Source: CAZCDS01 sp964497585
GTDB lineage: Bacteria > Desulfobacterota > Desulfomonilia > Desulfomonilales > Desulfomonilaceae
Direction of reading: 5' to 3'
Assembly: GCA_964497585.1 (NCBI GenBank)
Contig: CAZCDS010000059.1
Coordinates: 1-40,540, forward strand
Length of the DNA stretch: 40,540 nt
Shown: positions 1 through 8,645 of the stretch, one piece after another
How positions within the stretch are numbered: position 1 is the first letter of the stretch
How the letters are laid out: each line of letters starts with the position of its first letter
Position numbers and translations under genes: made by a program
Notes under the pieces: generated by a model
The model's input: the letters and a program-made list of their open reading frames with translations, nothing else
What the model was told of the DNA's origin: nothing
The model's database searches: none

Positions 1-702
1 CCGATAAAAAGTCGCGCTCTTTTTCGCACCTATCCTTTCTGCGCGGCACTATAGTCAGAAAATCAAAGGAACTCTAATTTCATACCATGAGGGGACGGAC
101 ACTGGCAAGCAGCTTGAGCGTATAATTGACCTTCGCCCGTAGTCGAACCCTCCCTTAGACCAAACGTGGAGATTTGAGCGAAAAACGCGTAGGCCTCATG
201 CGTCTTCTGAGATGTCTATGGCAGGGACAGGATGTAAAAGAAAGGGCCCAGTGAAGGGCCCCATCCTGATGGCAACAGCGCCGCGCTTTCCGTAAACCGC
301 GGAACATAGTAGAATACCTCGTCTCATGCCCAGTGGCAACGTTTTACGTGAACATTCAATCACACCTTGAATGGCTCCGGGGTGGAGGGCTCCACGCGCC
401 GGAACGCGCCGAGAATCGCCACAGCGAGTACGTCAGCGCGCTGACAATTACATCACCGCGTACGTGTGCGCACTCTGCATATAATATGTGGTGTGGCTGG
501 CTGTATTCTTCACTATTTTCAGCAACTTTTTTGGCGTTGTACGTTTTTTTCCAGGCGAAGACTGACAAGTGGGGGACTCGGTCCTATTTCGTGCTTTATC
601 CCGTGAAAGAAAATGCACAAGTGACCGTCATTATGAACTAAAGCCATATCCCCCTTCGCAGAGTTTCTGTCAAGGGGAAATATCGGGGGCGTATATGACT
701 AG
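1..702. other. Intergenic stretch, no convincing gene
   Basis: I see no credible coding region here. Short open frames exist on both strands (for example 333-641), but they lack a good ribosome site and give low-complexity, unfamiliar proteins. The only structure is a GGGCCC inverted repeat at 244-260. The stretch runs into a decayed transposase, so it may be degraded mobile DNA. Confidence 0.5.
237..262 (-). terminator. Possible intrinsic terminator, minus strand
   Basis: GGGCCC at 244-249 pairs with GGGCCC at 255-260 around a 5-nt loop. Read on the minus strand the stem is followed by a T-rich run (TTTCTTTT). No gene ending here on the minus strand was identified inside the window, so this is only a structural guess. 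Confidence 0.25.
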
Positions 703-1269
703 TCTCAGGACACCTATTACGTGGGTAATCTCAAGGGGGTCGGTCGGATCTATCAGCAGACCTTCATCGACACCTACGCGAAAGTCGCCTTCGTCAAGCT
801 CTACGACCGCAAGAATGCCCTGGTCGCTGCGGATCTCTTAAATGACCGGGTGGTTCCCTGGTATGAAGAGCAGGGGATAAAGATCCAGCGGGTACTCACC
901 GACCGGGGCACGGAATACTGTGGCAACAGGGAGCATCATGAGTGCCAGCTCTACCTGGCCGTGGAAAAGATCGACCTCTCCAAGACCCGGGCCAAGTCAC
1001 CACAGTCCAACGGGATATGTGAACGTTTTCACCAGACGATGCCCAACGAGTTCTATCACGTAGCTTTTCGCAAGAAGCTCTACTGGTCCCTGCAGGAGAT
1101 ACAAGAGGATGCAGACGCCTGGATTCAGTAGTATAACAGTAAAAGATCGCATACGGGAAAGTACTGCTTCGGAAAAACACCAATGAAGACCTTCATCGAC
1201 AGGAAACACTTGGCAGAGGAGAAAGACCTTGACAGATTACGGCCTGACGCCCTCGTAGCTGTCAGGTAA
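703..1269 (+). pseudogene. Decayed DDE transposase (rve-domain, IS481-like) with internal amber stop
   Basis: The frame encodes the C-terminal part of an integrase-core (rve) transposase. It shows the first catalytic Asp in FIDTYAK, the second in LTDRGTEYC, and the catalytic Glu in SPQSNGICERFH. The N-terminal helix-turn-helix half is missing, because a stop at 700-702 lies just before the preserved frame. A TAG at 1129-1131 interrupts the conserved YN..R.H motif near the end. The same frame then continues through KRSHTGKYCFGKTP to a natural stop at 1267-1269. Truncation plus the in-frame stop make it non-functional. Family assignment is from motif recall; no flanking inverted repeats were located. 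An intact reading of 721-1131 alone would end before the family's usual C-terminus. Confidence 0.8.
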
Positions 1270-1336
1270 CTCACCACTGTCAGATGAAGTCCCATCTATT
1301 ACATATGAGCAGTAGAGACTTACTCACAGTAATTGC

Positions 1337-4300
1337 CTACTCTTCGTCAAGCACGTGTCTAACCGTCTGAAGCAGCTGTCTCATCTTGAAGGGTTTGCTG
1401 ACCAAGCCTCTGGCTGAAGCATCGATGAATGTCTTTGTTTCTCCGCTCACTGCAAAGCCACTGGCGACAAGGGCTTTGACCTGGGGGTCGATTTTGAGAA
1501 GTTCCTCAAGACACTCCTTGCCTCCCATTTCGGGCATGATCAAATCGAGGATGACGAGGGAAATGTGTGATCGCTCCTTTGCGTAGAGATGTACGGCCTC
1601 TTTTCCACTGCTGGCCGTGAGTACCGTGTATCCCGCCCGTTCCAGCAGTCTCTGCGCCAATTGGACTATGAGTTTCTCGTCGTCCACAACGAGTACCGTC
1701 TCAGTTCCAAATGCGGGAAGTTCTCTGCTGTCAGCAACATCGCGGGCAGTTCCCCCCTCGATTACCGGGAAATGGATCTTGAAGGTCGTCCCCTTTCCCT
1801 TTTCGCTTTCACACTCAATGTGCCCTCCATGCATTTTCACGATTCCGAAGACCACGGAGAGTCCCAGGCCGGTTCCTTCTCCGGCCGCCTTTGTCGTGTA
1901 GAAAGGCTCGAAGATATGCGCTACGACATGCTCTTCCATCCCATGGCCGTTATCCGTCACGGTAAGCTGAACATATTCACCAGGCTGCACATCCGGATGC
2001 GTTTCGCGGTACCGGTCATCCAGGACTATGTTCTTGGTTTGAAATGCCAGGTCCCCTCCTTCGGGCATTGCATCTTTGGCATTAACGGCTAGGTTGAGCA
2101 AAATCTGTTCTACCTGGGATGGGTCGGCGTTGATAACCTTGAGATCATCTGCCAAATGGGACCTTATTGCAATCATCTTAGGGATTGTACGATATAGCAG
2201 TTTTTCGGCCTGCAGCACCTCCGCATTAAGATTCAAAGGCCGCATGTTTGTCTCTATTTTGCGGCTGAAGGTCAGTATTCTGCGAACCAGATCGGCTCCA
2301 CGCTCGGCTGCACTCCGTATGGAACGGAGTTCCTCGTAGCCAGACCAATCCCTGCCTCTCTCGGTGATGACCAATTCGGCGAAGCCGAGGACAACTTGGA
2401 GGATGTTGTTGAAGTCGTGAGCTATTCCGCCTGCCAGGGTGCCCATGGCCTCCATTTTTTGGGCCTGGATGAGCTGCTTTTCGAGGACCCTTTTCTCGGT
2501 CATGTCTCTAATTATGCCCTGGTAACCCACAATATCTCCTTTATCGCCGCGACGTAGGCTCGCGGTGAGCGCCGCTTCGAATAGGGTCCCGTCCTTCTTG
2601 CGGAGTTGAATGGGATAATCCTTTAGCGATCCAGCCTCCGCTATCGACTCTTGGAAAACCTTCCGATGGGCTGGGTCCGCATAGGCTCGTTCGACTTTCA
2701 GACCGTCCAATTGGTGCCGATCCCAGCCAAAAAGATCACAGAAAGCTTGATTCGCATCTAGGAATCTTCCATCTCGGGTAGTTACGTATACCGCATCTCT
2801 TGAATCTTGAAACAGAACCCGGTATCGTTCTTCGCTCTCCCTCAGCGCCTCTTCAGCCTTCTTGCGGTCGGTTATCTCAACCAAATTTCCCATGACCGCC
2901 GGGCGTCCCTGGTAATCTATTCGTGTTGCCAAGACCTCGCACCAGATCGCCTCTCCTGTTTTTTTCAATAACCGCAACTGTTGGGGCACCACTGACAGTT
3001 CCTTGCGGAGACGAGCCAGAACTATTGCTCCTACCGCATCACCATCCTCCGGGTGTACCCTATCGAAGACTTTACGTCCAATCATCTCCTCTTTCGTATA
3101 GCCCAGCATGTTCGCCAATCTCTGGTTCACGAAGACTGCGATACCGTCCTGATGAATGAATATACCCGTCAGCGAGCCTTCTGTCATTTGGCGATACCTG
3201 TCTTCGCTCGCTTTCAGTGCTTCCTCTGCCCACTTGCGTTCCGTGATGTCGCGGAAGAAACCCACGTTGCAGGCCATGCCGTCGAGGACGGTTGGGGTAG
3301 TACTGATATCGGCATAGAAGACGGTCCCGTCCTTCCTGAGGCACGGAATGTTCGGGGCCAGGATTTTTTCTCCCCTTGCCTGGGCGTCGAACTCGGCTAT
3401 GAGCTGCGGCAACCGATCTTGCGGGTGAATGTCCGCAACTCCCAGCCTCGTCAGCTCTTCCTTCGAATAGCCGAGCATCCGGCATACGGAAGGGTTCGCA
3501 TAGGTGAAACGTTTCGTTGCAATGTCCGCGATCAGGATGCCGTCGGGGCTGTTGTCGAAAAGCACGCGGTATCTCGATTCGGATTCTCGCAAGGCCTTCT
3601 CGGCCTTCTTTCGCTCCGTGATATTTCTCAACGAGGTCACCCTGATGCGACGTTCCGGATCAATCATTTTCGCTTGAATTTCGCATGGGAAAGTTGTTCC
3701 GTCCTTCCGAAGAGCGATCACCTCATAGGGTGGCGCATAGTCCCGAACAATATTCTTCCCGACGAGTTCTCGATGCTCAGGGGCTATCCATTCTATTCCC
3801 GGCTTGCCGACGGCTTCCTCGTTGGAGTAGCCGAACATCCTCTCCGCAGCCCGGTTCTGACCAATGCAGACGCCCTTTTCCGATAAGAATATAGCCTCGA
3901 AGGTATGTTCGGATAGCGCTCGAAAGCTTGCTTCACTCTCCTTCAGCGCCTCCTCCGTTATCTTCCGTTCCGTGATATCTATGCCGAGGTGGAACTTCGC
4001 ATCGCGTCCATCGGTCCACTTGATGATTCTTTCCGTAGCTAGATAATCTCTATTGTTCGTGGGGTTGTGATATTCCCACCGATAAGGCTCGCCTTCCAGA
4101 CGTCTCGCCATGGCCATGACACAATGGCTGCAAGGCCTGTCCACACCGTGGAGTTCCTTGAAACAAAGTCCCCCGATCAATTCCTTTCCATGGCGCTCTT
4201 TCATAAACTTGTTTGAGAAGAGGATTTCATAGGTCTCTACATCTACGACAGAAATCACCTCGTTAATGCTGTCGAAGATCGAGAGAAGCTGTTGTCTTTC

Positions 4301-4378
4301 CTTTTTCAGAGCTTCCTCCGCACTCTTCAGGCTTAACTCCTCTGTCAGTTGCTCCTTCGAGTTGTCTTGGTCTCTCAT
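1337..4378 (-). CDS. Five-PAS hybrid sensor histidine kinase with C-terminal receiver
   Basis: A predicted cytoplasmic signalling kinase of about 1013 residues. In order it has an N-terminal coiled segment, five PAS/PAC repeats (roughly residues 30-145, 150-260, 265-385, 390-510, 515-635, each closing with an ITERK or MTEKR-like PAC end), a HisKA domain with phospho-acceptor His654 in GGIAHDFNN, a HATPase domain ending in GTGLGLSVV, and a receiver domain with Asp945 in LVILDLIMP. The first PAS carries a CSHC pair that might bind a cofactor or sense redox, which is unproven. No transmembrane segment is visible. I start at the ATG at 4378 because AGGGGGCGG lies about 7 nt upstream; a GTG at 4417 is possible. 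It has no neighbouring output regulator, apart from the decayed receiver remnant upstream. Confidence 0.92.
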   Translation of the reverse strand: MRDQDNSKEQLTEELSLKSAEEALKKERQQLLSIFDSINEVISVVDVETYEILFSNKFMKERHGKELIGGLCFKELHGVDRPCSHCVMAMARRLEGEPYRWEYHNPTNNRDYLATERIIKWTDGRDAKFHLGIDITERKITEEALKESEASFRALSEHTFEAIFLSEKGVCIGQNRAAERMFGYSNEEAVGKPGIEWIAPEHRELVGKNIVRDYAPPYEVIALRKDGTTFPCEIQAKMIDPERRIRVTSLRNITERKKAEKALRESESRYRVLFDNSPDGILIADIATKRFTYANPSVCRMLGYSKEELTRLGVADIHPQDRLPQLIAEFDAQARGEKILAPNIPCLRKDGTVFYADISTTPTVLDGMACNVGFFRDITERKWAEEALKASEDRYRQMTEGSLTGIFIHQDGIAVFVNQRLANMLGYTKEEMIGRKVFDRVHPEDGDAVGAIVLARLRKELSVVPQQLRLLKKTGEAIWCEVLATRIDYQGRPAVMGNLVEITDRKKAEEALRESEERYRVLFQDSRDAVYVTTRDGRFLDANQAFCDLFGWDRHQLDGLKVERAYADPAHRKVFQESIAEAGSLKDYPIQLRKKDGTLFEAALTASLRRGDKGDIVGYQGIIRDMTEKRVLEKQLIQAQKMEAMGTLAGGIAHDFNNILQVVLGFAELVITERGRDWSGYEELRSIRSAAERGADLVRRILTFSRKIETNMRPLNLNAEVLQAEKLLYRTIPKMIAIRSHLADDLKVINADPSQVEQILLNLAVNAKDAMPEGGDLAFQTKNIVLDDRYRETHPDVQPGEYVQLTVTDNGHGMEEHVVAHIFEPFYTTKAAGEGTGLGLSVVFGIVKMHGGHIECESEKGKGTTFKIHFPVIEGGTARDVADSRELPAFGTETVLVVDDEKLIVQLAQRLLERAGYTVLTASSGKEAVHLYAKERSHISLVILDLIMPEMGGKECLEELLKIDPQVKALVASGFAVSGETKTFIDASARGLVSKPFKMRQLLQTVRHVLDEE

Positions 4379-4462
4379 GTTCCGCCCCCTAACGCGAAGA
4401 AATCTCCAGGTTACCACTCTCGATCTTCATCTACGGTTTTCTCATTGAGAAACTTGCGACGC

Positions 4463-4570
4463 CTATTCTGCACACATCTCTCGGATCATTTTTCTCATGT
4501 TCGCCATATTCATGGGTTTCTCGACAACGGCATCCACGCCGCTTTCTGCTATTTTCTCCGTTTCAGTCTT
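4463..4570 (-). pseudogene. Remnant of a response-regulator receiver domain C-terminus
   Basis: The last 35 or so codons before the stop at 4463 read like the end of a CheY-type receiver: an ESGVDAVVEKP stretch with the conserved Lys-Pro, then an amphipathic helix MANMRKMIREMC. Upstream the frame turns into Pro/Gly/Ser-rich sequence without the phospho-acceptor Asp or the acidic pocket. It lies directly upstream of and on the same strand as the hybrid kinase, so it may be the relic of a partner regulator or of a duplicated receiver domain. An alternative is chance resemblance over a short length. Confidence 0.45.
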
Positions 4571-4772
4571 CTGGCCCCCCCAGCCGGTCCCGGGCGAGCC
4601 CCTCTGGAAACTCTGGGCTCCTTTGGCCCCCGTTGACGTGAATGAAGGAGTGCTAGCACTGTAGCAATCTGCACGGCCAATGGTCAATTAGTTCTTTTGA
4701 CGTGCCGAGTGCTGACCCGGGGACATGCTGGGGCAGATGGAAAAGCACCAACCAGGTCCTGATGGGACAAAT

Positions 4773-4791
4773 CGGTCGCATCGTGCGACCG
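4773..4791. repeat. Perfect 8-bp inverted repeat
   Basis: CGGTCGCA (4773-4780) and TGCGACCG (4784-4791) are separated by TCG. There is no T tract, so it is more likely an operator-like or structural palindrome than an intrinsic terminator. Its function is unknown. Confidence 0.5.
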
Positions 4792-5472
4792 AACCCCCTC
4801 GTCTGCGCGACCTTGGCCTGACCAAGTCACAATCCTTTCGCTGGCAAGCGATAGCGCGATTGCGAGAGCAGAGAGATTTTGAGTCCCTGGAAACCTGAGA
4901 CCCGACCGTGAAGCCGCTTCGCATACCTGCACGATTTGCCACAGGATTTTGTCACAAAATCATCACATCGCGGCATCCCGAAAATGAACCCATGACCTGA
5001 CACTCGCGCAAGGTGTACCATAGAGAATTGACGCAAGACTGCAATCCTCCAACCGAATTTTGACACGAGTTTAAAGACAGACTATTTTTCGTCGAACTGA
5101 CCACTTTTCAAGCCCCCACCCCACCATATTTCTGTCGATCCAGGCCCACTTCCTTTGAGTACTCAGCCGAAGAATTGAGGAATGCACCGCCGCGAGACCC
5201 ATAGTAGCAAAAACCGCCCTGGGAGCTACCAAAGCCCTCTCTGTGGAAAAGAACGTCAACCCGTGCATAGCCGGAAGATGTTGTGGAAAAGTATGGTTCT
5301 CTCTCGCGGATCAATACGGTGAAGATAGCTTTCTGCAGTTGATATCAGGCCATGGCCGGATGAATGTAAGGACGGTGTAAGGTGTAGTGCTTACCATTTA
5401 CCATAAACCGTAAACCGTAGCCCGCAAAAGTGCGCTGGTCCCGTTTTTTTGGCTTACTAACTAGTGGGAATT

Positions 5473-5510
5473 ATGACGAAATTATTAGAAATGATAAATT
5501 ATTTCGTCAT
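5473..5510. repeat. AT-rich long inverted repeat upstream of the RHH gene
   Basis: ATGACGAAATTATT (5473-5486) and AAATTATTTCGTCAT (5496-5510) are arms of about 14 bp with one mismatch around a 9-nt spacer. It lies about 150 bp upstream of a small ribbon-helix-helix protein gene, a family that often binds palindromes controlling its own expression. An operator role is inference. There is no T run after it, so a terminator is unlikely. Confidence 0.5.
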
Positions 5511-5663
5511 GACCTCTACAAAACGAGGTGGACCCGTAAACTGATTAATGATACGCAAACACAAATGGCAAGAACATTTGCCCCATGAAGCCCGAAAAGC
5601 CACTATTCAAGCTGATTTCAGCGCCCCTCTGTATGGGGGGAGACAGGACACGGGAGGACACCT

Positions 5664-5834
5664 ATGCCCAAAAAGCAGAATGTTTTTGTAGTACGAGCGT
5701 TTCAGGTTGATAGGCTGTTGTGGAGGCGGTTACGCCTCTTTGCCGTGAGCCATGATGTCACAGCGAGTCGCCTGCTCCGGATATTCATCGAGGATGGCAT
5801 GAAGCGGGTTGAGGCCGGGAAAATCAAGGTCTGA
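5664..5834 (+). CDS. Small ribbon-helix-helix (CopG/Arc-like) DNA-binding protein
   Basis: A 56-residue basic protein starting at an ATG with GGAGG about 6 nt upstream. The sequence fits a ribbon-helix-helix fold: a short N-terminal strand (NVFVVRAF, about residues 6-13), a first helix (VDRLLWRRLRLFAVSH), a turn (DVTAS), and a second helix (RLLRIFIEDGMKRV). The family forms dimers whose paired strands bind the DNA major groove, and members commonly act as plasmid, phage or antitoxin repressors. It lies upstream of, and on the same strand as, the excisionase-like and integrase genes, so a control function for that mobile module is likely but not shown. No toxin partner is recognised directly next to it. 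Confidence 0.6.
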   Translation: MPKKQNVFVVRAFQVDRLLWRRLRLFAVSHDVTASRLLRIFIEDGMKRVEAGKIKV

Positions 5835-6135
5835 GCCGAGATGAAGTCGCCATGAGTGCCGAGGCCAGTGGAAACGCGAGCCGGGAACCTAGTTGAGGAA
5901 TGGATGGAAGATCACGGGGACTCCCTGGACATCAATTTGTAGGAACGGAAGGACATGCCCCATCAGCACAAAAACTTCATCCGCGCCCGACCCCGGATCG
6001 TGGAGTCAACGCACCTGCACTCGACGCCTAGCCACGCGATGACCACAAGAAGAAAACCGCCCGGCTGAGGTGCCGTTCATTCCATCGCCTGGAGCTGGGC
6101 GGAAAACAACAGGCTAGACCTGAAGGAGGATTGCA
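5835..6135. other. Intergenic, no clear gene
   Basis: Only very short open frames occur here (13-40 codons) and none has recognisable features. The 3' end carries a strong ribosome site (AAGGAGG at 6123-6129) serving the broken gene that follows. Confidence 0.4.
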
Positions 6136-6589
6136 ATGTCTTCTTAAATTGACCTTGAGAGAATTCTGCTGTTTGTACTGCAGGATTATCATCACACAAA
6201 AAATGAACAGCTTTTTTCATTATCCGGATCCGCGGGGTGACTGCGTAGCCTACGCAAAGAATATCTGCGCATGGGATTGCGAGGACATCCGGGACGTCTT
6301 TCTATTGCTCAAACGGCTTTATCGTACGCTGAACGACAACCCGACGGTGTGGGGAGAGATTCAGGAGGATCTTCAGACGGACGTCCCGACGGCCGCGACC
6401 GGTGATATTGGTATCAAGGGGTTCCTGATATTGGACAAGCGCGGGTTCTACCTTGATGAGAAGCTACGCATTCGACATCTCCTCGATGATGAGGACGACG
6501 AAGGCCGGAAGATCTATCGCCAATTGATGAGCGCACACGACAACTCTTCATCAGAAAGTCCGGGTAATTGCTGCGAGGATCCCCTTTGA
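6136..6589 (+). pseudogene. Hypothetical gene broken by a stop at codon 4 and a frameshift
   Basis: The best ribosome site (AAGGAGG, 6123-6129) points to the ATG at 6136, but that frame reads Met-Ser-Ser-stop. Beyond the TAA the same frame continues with protein-like sequence (IDLERILLFVLQDYHHTKNEQLF). At a six-T run near 6209-6215 the protein-like reading moves into the next frame (HYPDPRGDCVAYAKNICAW and on to DEGRKIYRQLMSAHD), ending at 6589. Joined, the parts make an acidic soluble protein of about 150 residues that I do not recognise. A shorter product from the ATG at 6203 is possible but has no ribosome site. It precedes the excisionase-like gene and probably belonged to the same mobile element. 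Confidence 0.55.
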
Positions 6590-6629
6590 TCAGTGTGGCG
6601 CACGGGAGAGAATAGCCAAAGCCTGAACC

Positions 6630-6920
6630 ATGGACCCTCTCTTAACCCCAGCACAAGCCGCTGAATTGCTCCAGGTAAGTGTCAAGACCGTCCACTACCT
6701 CTGCCGTCAGGGAAAGCTCGGTTACGTGCAGATTGATGGTCGCAGGCGAAGATTCATGACCGAGCAACTCGAACAGTACGTCTGCGCCCAGGCTGTCCAT
6801 GTGGCCGTTGACAAGAAGCCGGCCGCCCCGGTATCCTCCTCTCCCAAATCCATCAAAGGGGGTGAGAAGTCGGCTAGGCTTTCTCGGCGCACTCGCAGAG
6901 AGGAGATGCGCGAATGGTGA
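6630..6920 (+). CDS. Excisionase-like MerR-type helix-turn-helix protein
   Basis: A 96-residue protein whose first 55 residues form a typical excisionase-family winged helix-turn-helix: LTPAQAAELLQVSVKTVHYLCRQG followed by the wing GYVQIDGRRRRF. The C-terminal third is basic and low in complexity. Such proteins bind arm sites and direct integrase toward excision, or act as small transcription regulators. The gene overlaps the integrase start by a few bases (ATG at 6914, stop at 6918-6920), so the two are translationally coupled. This supports a recombination-directionality role, by inference from arrangement and fold. Confidence 0.75.
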   Translation: MDPLLTPAQAAELLQVSVKTVHYLCRQGKLGYVQIDGRRRRFMTEQLEQYVCAQAVHVAVDKKPAAPVSSSPKSIKGGEKSARLSRRTRREEMREW

Positions 6921-8065
6921 CGAAGAAGGGGAAGGCGTATTATCTGCGCATTCGCCCATTCGGGACAAGAAATGAGAGAGAGGTCATGGTTAGGACTCCG
7001 GCAATTTCACGCTCTCAGGCCAAGATGGTCCAGAGTGCCGTTTTGCTGGCCTGTCGTTCCGGGAACTACGCAGCCCTTGACGATGCGAGTCGTGAGACCT
7101 GCATCCGAATGTTCCGCAATCGGCAATGGGAATTGCCTCCCGAGTTGGGTGGAAGCGTGGAGACTCCCGTGCTAGAGCTGACATTATGGAAGGGCGCAGA
7201 ACTGTTCCTCAAGTACCCCGATATCAAAGGCAGTGCTGAACGATACCGCTATGAGCTGTGTCTTGACAAGCTGATCGAGCATTTCGGGGAAGACTACCCC
7301 ATCAAGTCAATATGGGTTCCTCAGATCAAGACATTCGTGGCAGAGCGGATGGCTCAAGGGGCAGCACCGTCAACGATCAATCAGGACAAGGGGACGCTCT
7401 CGAAAATGTTCCAAGTGCTGACGGAACTGAAGCTTGTCGAAGCGAATCCGGTGCAACTGGTCAAGAACCTGTCCCAAAAGTCAGAGGAGCGTCAAGTCTA
7501 CCTGTCTCACACTGACGTTCAGCAAATCACCGGCCTGTGTCCCGAGTGGCTCCAGCCGATCATTCAAACCGCCTACTGCACGGGCATGAGGCGTGGCGAA
7601 ATCCTGGGGCTCACGCAAGGACAAGTGAAGCTCTCAAGGCGGATGATTCTTTTGGGGCCTGCTGACACGAAAGGGTGGGACTGGAAGAAGGTCCCCATAC
7701 ATAGAGACCTTGTGCCGATCCTTGAGGACGTGATGAAGGTTCGCAGGATCGGGAACGACAGGGTGTTTCTCGTCAACGGCCGAACACCTAACAAGTGGTC
7801 ACTCCGCAAGCCATGGATAAGTGCCGTGGAAGCCCGTGAACTCACGCCACGGCCTCGATTCCATGATTTGCGCCACACGTTTCGGGCGAATGCCAGGCGG
7901 TCACGAGTGGACCCGGATGTTGCCGAGGCTATCATGGGGCACGCAGAACGACAGCGCCGGATCCGGGAGCGCTATGGGAAGATATCCGATCAGGAACTCA
8001 TTGACGCCATTGACAGGGTGACGTTCGACCACGGTGAGACGGAAATCATGGTGGCCAAAAAGTAA
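6914..8065 (+). CDS. Tyrosine recombinase / integrase
   Basis: A 383-residue phage-type integrase. An N-terminal arm-binding region (about 1-95) precedes a SAM-like core-binding domain (about 95-185), followed by the catalytic domain. That domain contains Arg in CTGMRRGEILGL, a Lys in the KGWDWKKVPI hairpin, the HDLRHTF box (His-x-x-Arg), the GHAE box, and the nucleophilic Tyr in IRERYGK. All expected catalytic residues are visible and the length is normal, so it should be active. The stop is followed by a hairpin and then a 3' tRNA fragment, the usual attachment-site position for this family. It is probably co-transcribed with the excisionase-like gene. Confidence 0.93.
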   Translation: MVTKKGKAYYLRIRPFGTRNEREVMVRTPAISRSQAKMVQSAVLLACRSGNYAALDDASRETCIRMFRNRQWELPPELGGSVETPVLELTLWKGAELFLKYPDIKGSAERYRYELCLDKLIEHFGEDYPIKSIWVPQIKTFVAERMAQGAAPSTINQDKGTLSKMFQVLTELKLVEANPVQLVKNLSQKSEERQVYLSHTDVQQITGLCPEWLQPIIQTAYCTGMRRGEILGLTQGQVKLSRRMILLGPADTKGWDWKKVPIHRDLVPILEDVMKVRRIGNDRVFLVNGRTPNKWSLRKPWISAVEARELTPRPRFHDLRHTFRANARRSRVDPDVAEAIMGHAERQRRIRERYGKISDQELIDAIDRVTFDHGETEIMVAKK

Positions 8066-8122
8066 ATCTGGAAAATCACTCCACGCGGGAAATACGCGGG
8101 AAAAACCATCTCCACAAAAAAA

Positions 8123-8158
8123 TCAGGATGTGGGTCCTCAATCCAACATCCTGACTTC
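8123..8158 (+). terminator. Hairpin after the integrase
   Basis: TCAGGATGT (8123-8131) pairs perfectly with ACATCCTGA (8146-8154), and CTTCTTT follows. The T tract is weak, but the position 57 nt after the integrase stop fits a terminator. Confidence 0.5.
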
Positions 8159-8171
8159 TTTGGGAATTATG

Positions 8172-8221
8172 TGGTGGAGATGAAGGGATTTGAACCCTCG
8201 ACCCCCGCGTTGCGAATGCAA
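8172..8221 (-). tRNA. 3' fragment of a tRNA (anticodon loop to CCA), likely attachment-site core
   Basis: On the minus strand this reads the 3' half of a tRNA. It has a loop containing CGC (Ala anticodon if the register is right, 8212-8214), stem sequence CGCGG, variable loop GGGTC, T stem and loop GAGGG-TTCAAAT-CCCTT, acceptor half CATCTCC, discriminator A and encoded CCA. The 5' half (D arm and GGAGATG acceptor strand) is absent: upstream sequence from 8222 is unrelated. It therefore cannot be a working tRNA. Its position next to a tyrosine integrase suggests an att core left by integration into a tRNA gene. tRNA identity is tentative because the anticodon stem is poorly paired at the break. 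Confidence 0.75.
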
Positions 8222-8376
8222 ACCGGGCCCTAATCAACCCAATGCCTTAGCCGAATTCCCCAATGATTTCAATCCAGATTGGACCCGTTCGATCCCGATT
8301 GATCCTGTTTGGTCCCAAAAAAAGGTAACTGAATGGTAACTGGGCAGGCCAGTCCGTCGGATCTGAACGTATCCGC
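8213..8376 (+). repeat. 164-bp direct repeat, copy 1
   Basis: This segment aligns without gaps to 27087-27250, with about 18 differences by hand (about 89% identity). It starts at the broken end of the tRNA fragment and contains the doublet GGTAACTGAATGGTAACTGG, which resembles repeated integrase arm sites. The two copies lie in the same orientation and bracket about 18.9 kb that includes the sigma-54-controlled catabolic cluster. Confidence 0.85.
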
Positions 8377-8439
8377 TTCTCGAAGCTTTCAGATGATCTG
8401 CGCAACGCTGTATCGCGTGCGGTTCATCCTGACTCCCCA

Positions 8440-8501
8440 TTGAGGTCCAGATACTGCCACAGACTAACTCAGAACCTGGACCACTTTTTGCGGGCAGGTC
8501 A
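8440..8501 (+). mobile_element. Solo insertion-sequence end, copy A
   Basis: A 62-bp segment closely related to 9924-9986, in the same orientation. It ends with GGACCACTTTTTGCGGGCAGGTCA, whose reverse complement (TGACCTGCCCGCAAAAAGTGGTCC) looks like the terminal inverted repeat of an IS3-group element. No transposase is attached. The IS family is recalled, not searched. Confidence 0.55.
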
Positions 8502-8645
8502 AGGCCGCAGCCCGGAGATTCCCCATTCATCCCCAATGGCATATGATCACGAAGAACTAGCGTATCGTGGCCTAAAGGTGTTATGAAGAAACCATATAAC
8601 CATTGTTAGGCGTCCTTTACTGCGTCGCTAGTTTAGGAGTCTGTC

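Larger units (their letters stand above)
4571..5663. other. Long intergenic zone with palindromes
   Basis: No credible gene is seen in this stretch of about 1.1 kb; the open frames around 4684-5314 are short and overlap each other in several frames. It contains a perfect 8-bp hairpin at 4773-4791, an IS-end-like motif at 5098-5118, a cluster of short TTTACC/AAACCGTA repeats at 5391-5422 and a long palindrome at 5473-5510. Confidence 0.5.

Noticed and set aside
333..641. 102-residue plus-strand frame at the window start
   Set aside because: No ribosome site, unfamiliar mixed composition, and overlapping open frames on both strands; not supported as a gene.
3053..3886. 277-residue plus-strand frame within the hybrid kinase
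   Set aside because: Antisense shadow of PAS repeats; several similar frames recur because the PAS coding sequence is repetitive.
5391..5422. Short TTTACC/AAACCGTA repeats considered as a CRISPR array or iterons
   Set aside because: Repeats are under 10 bp, irregular, and without spacers of constant length; no Cas or replication genes are nearby.
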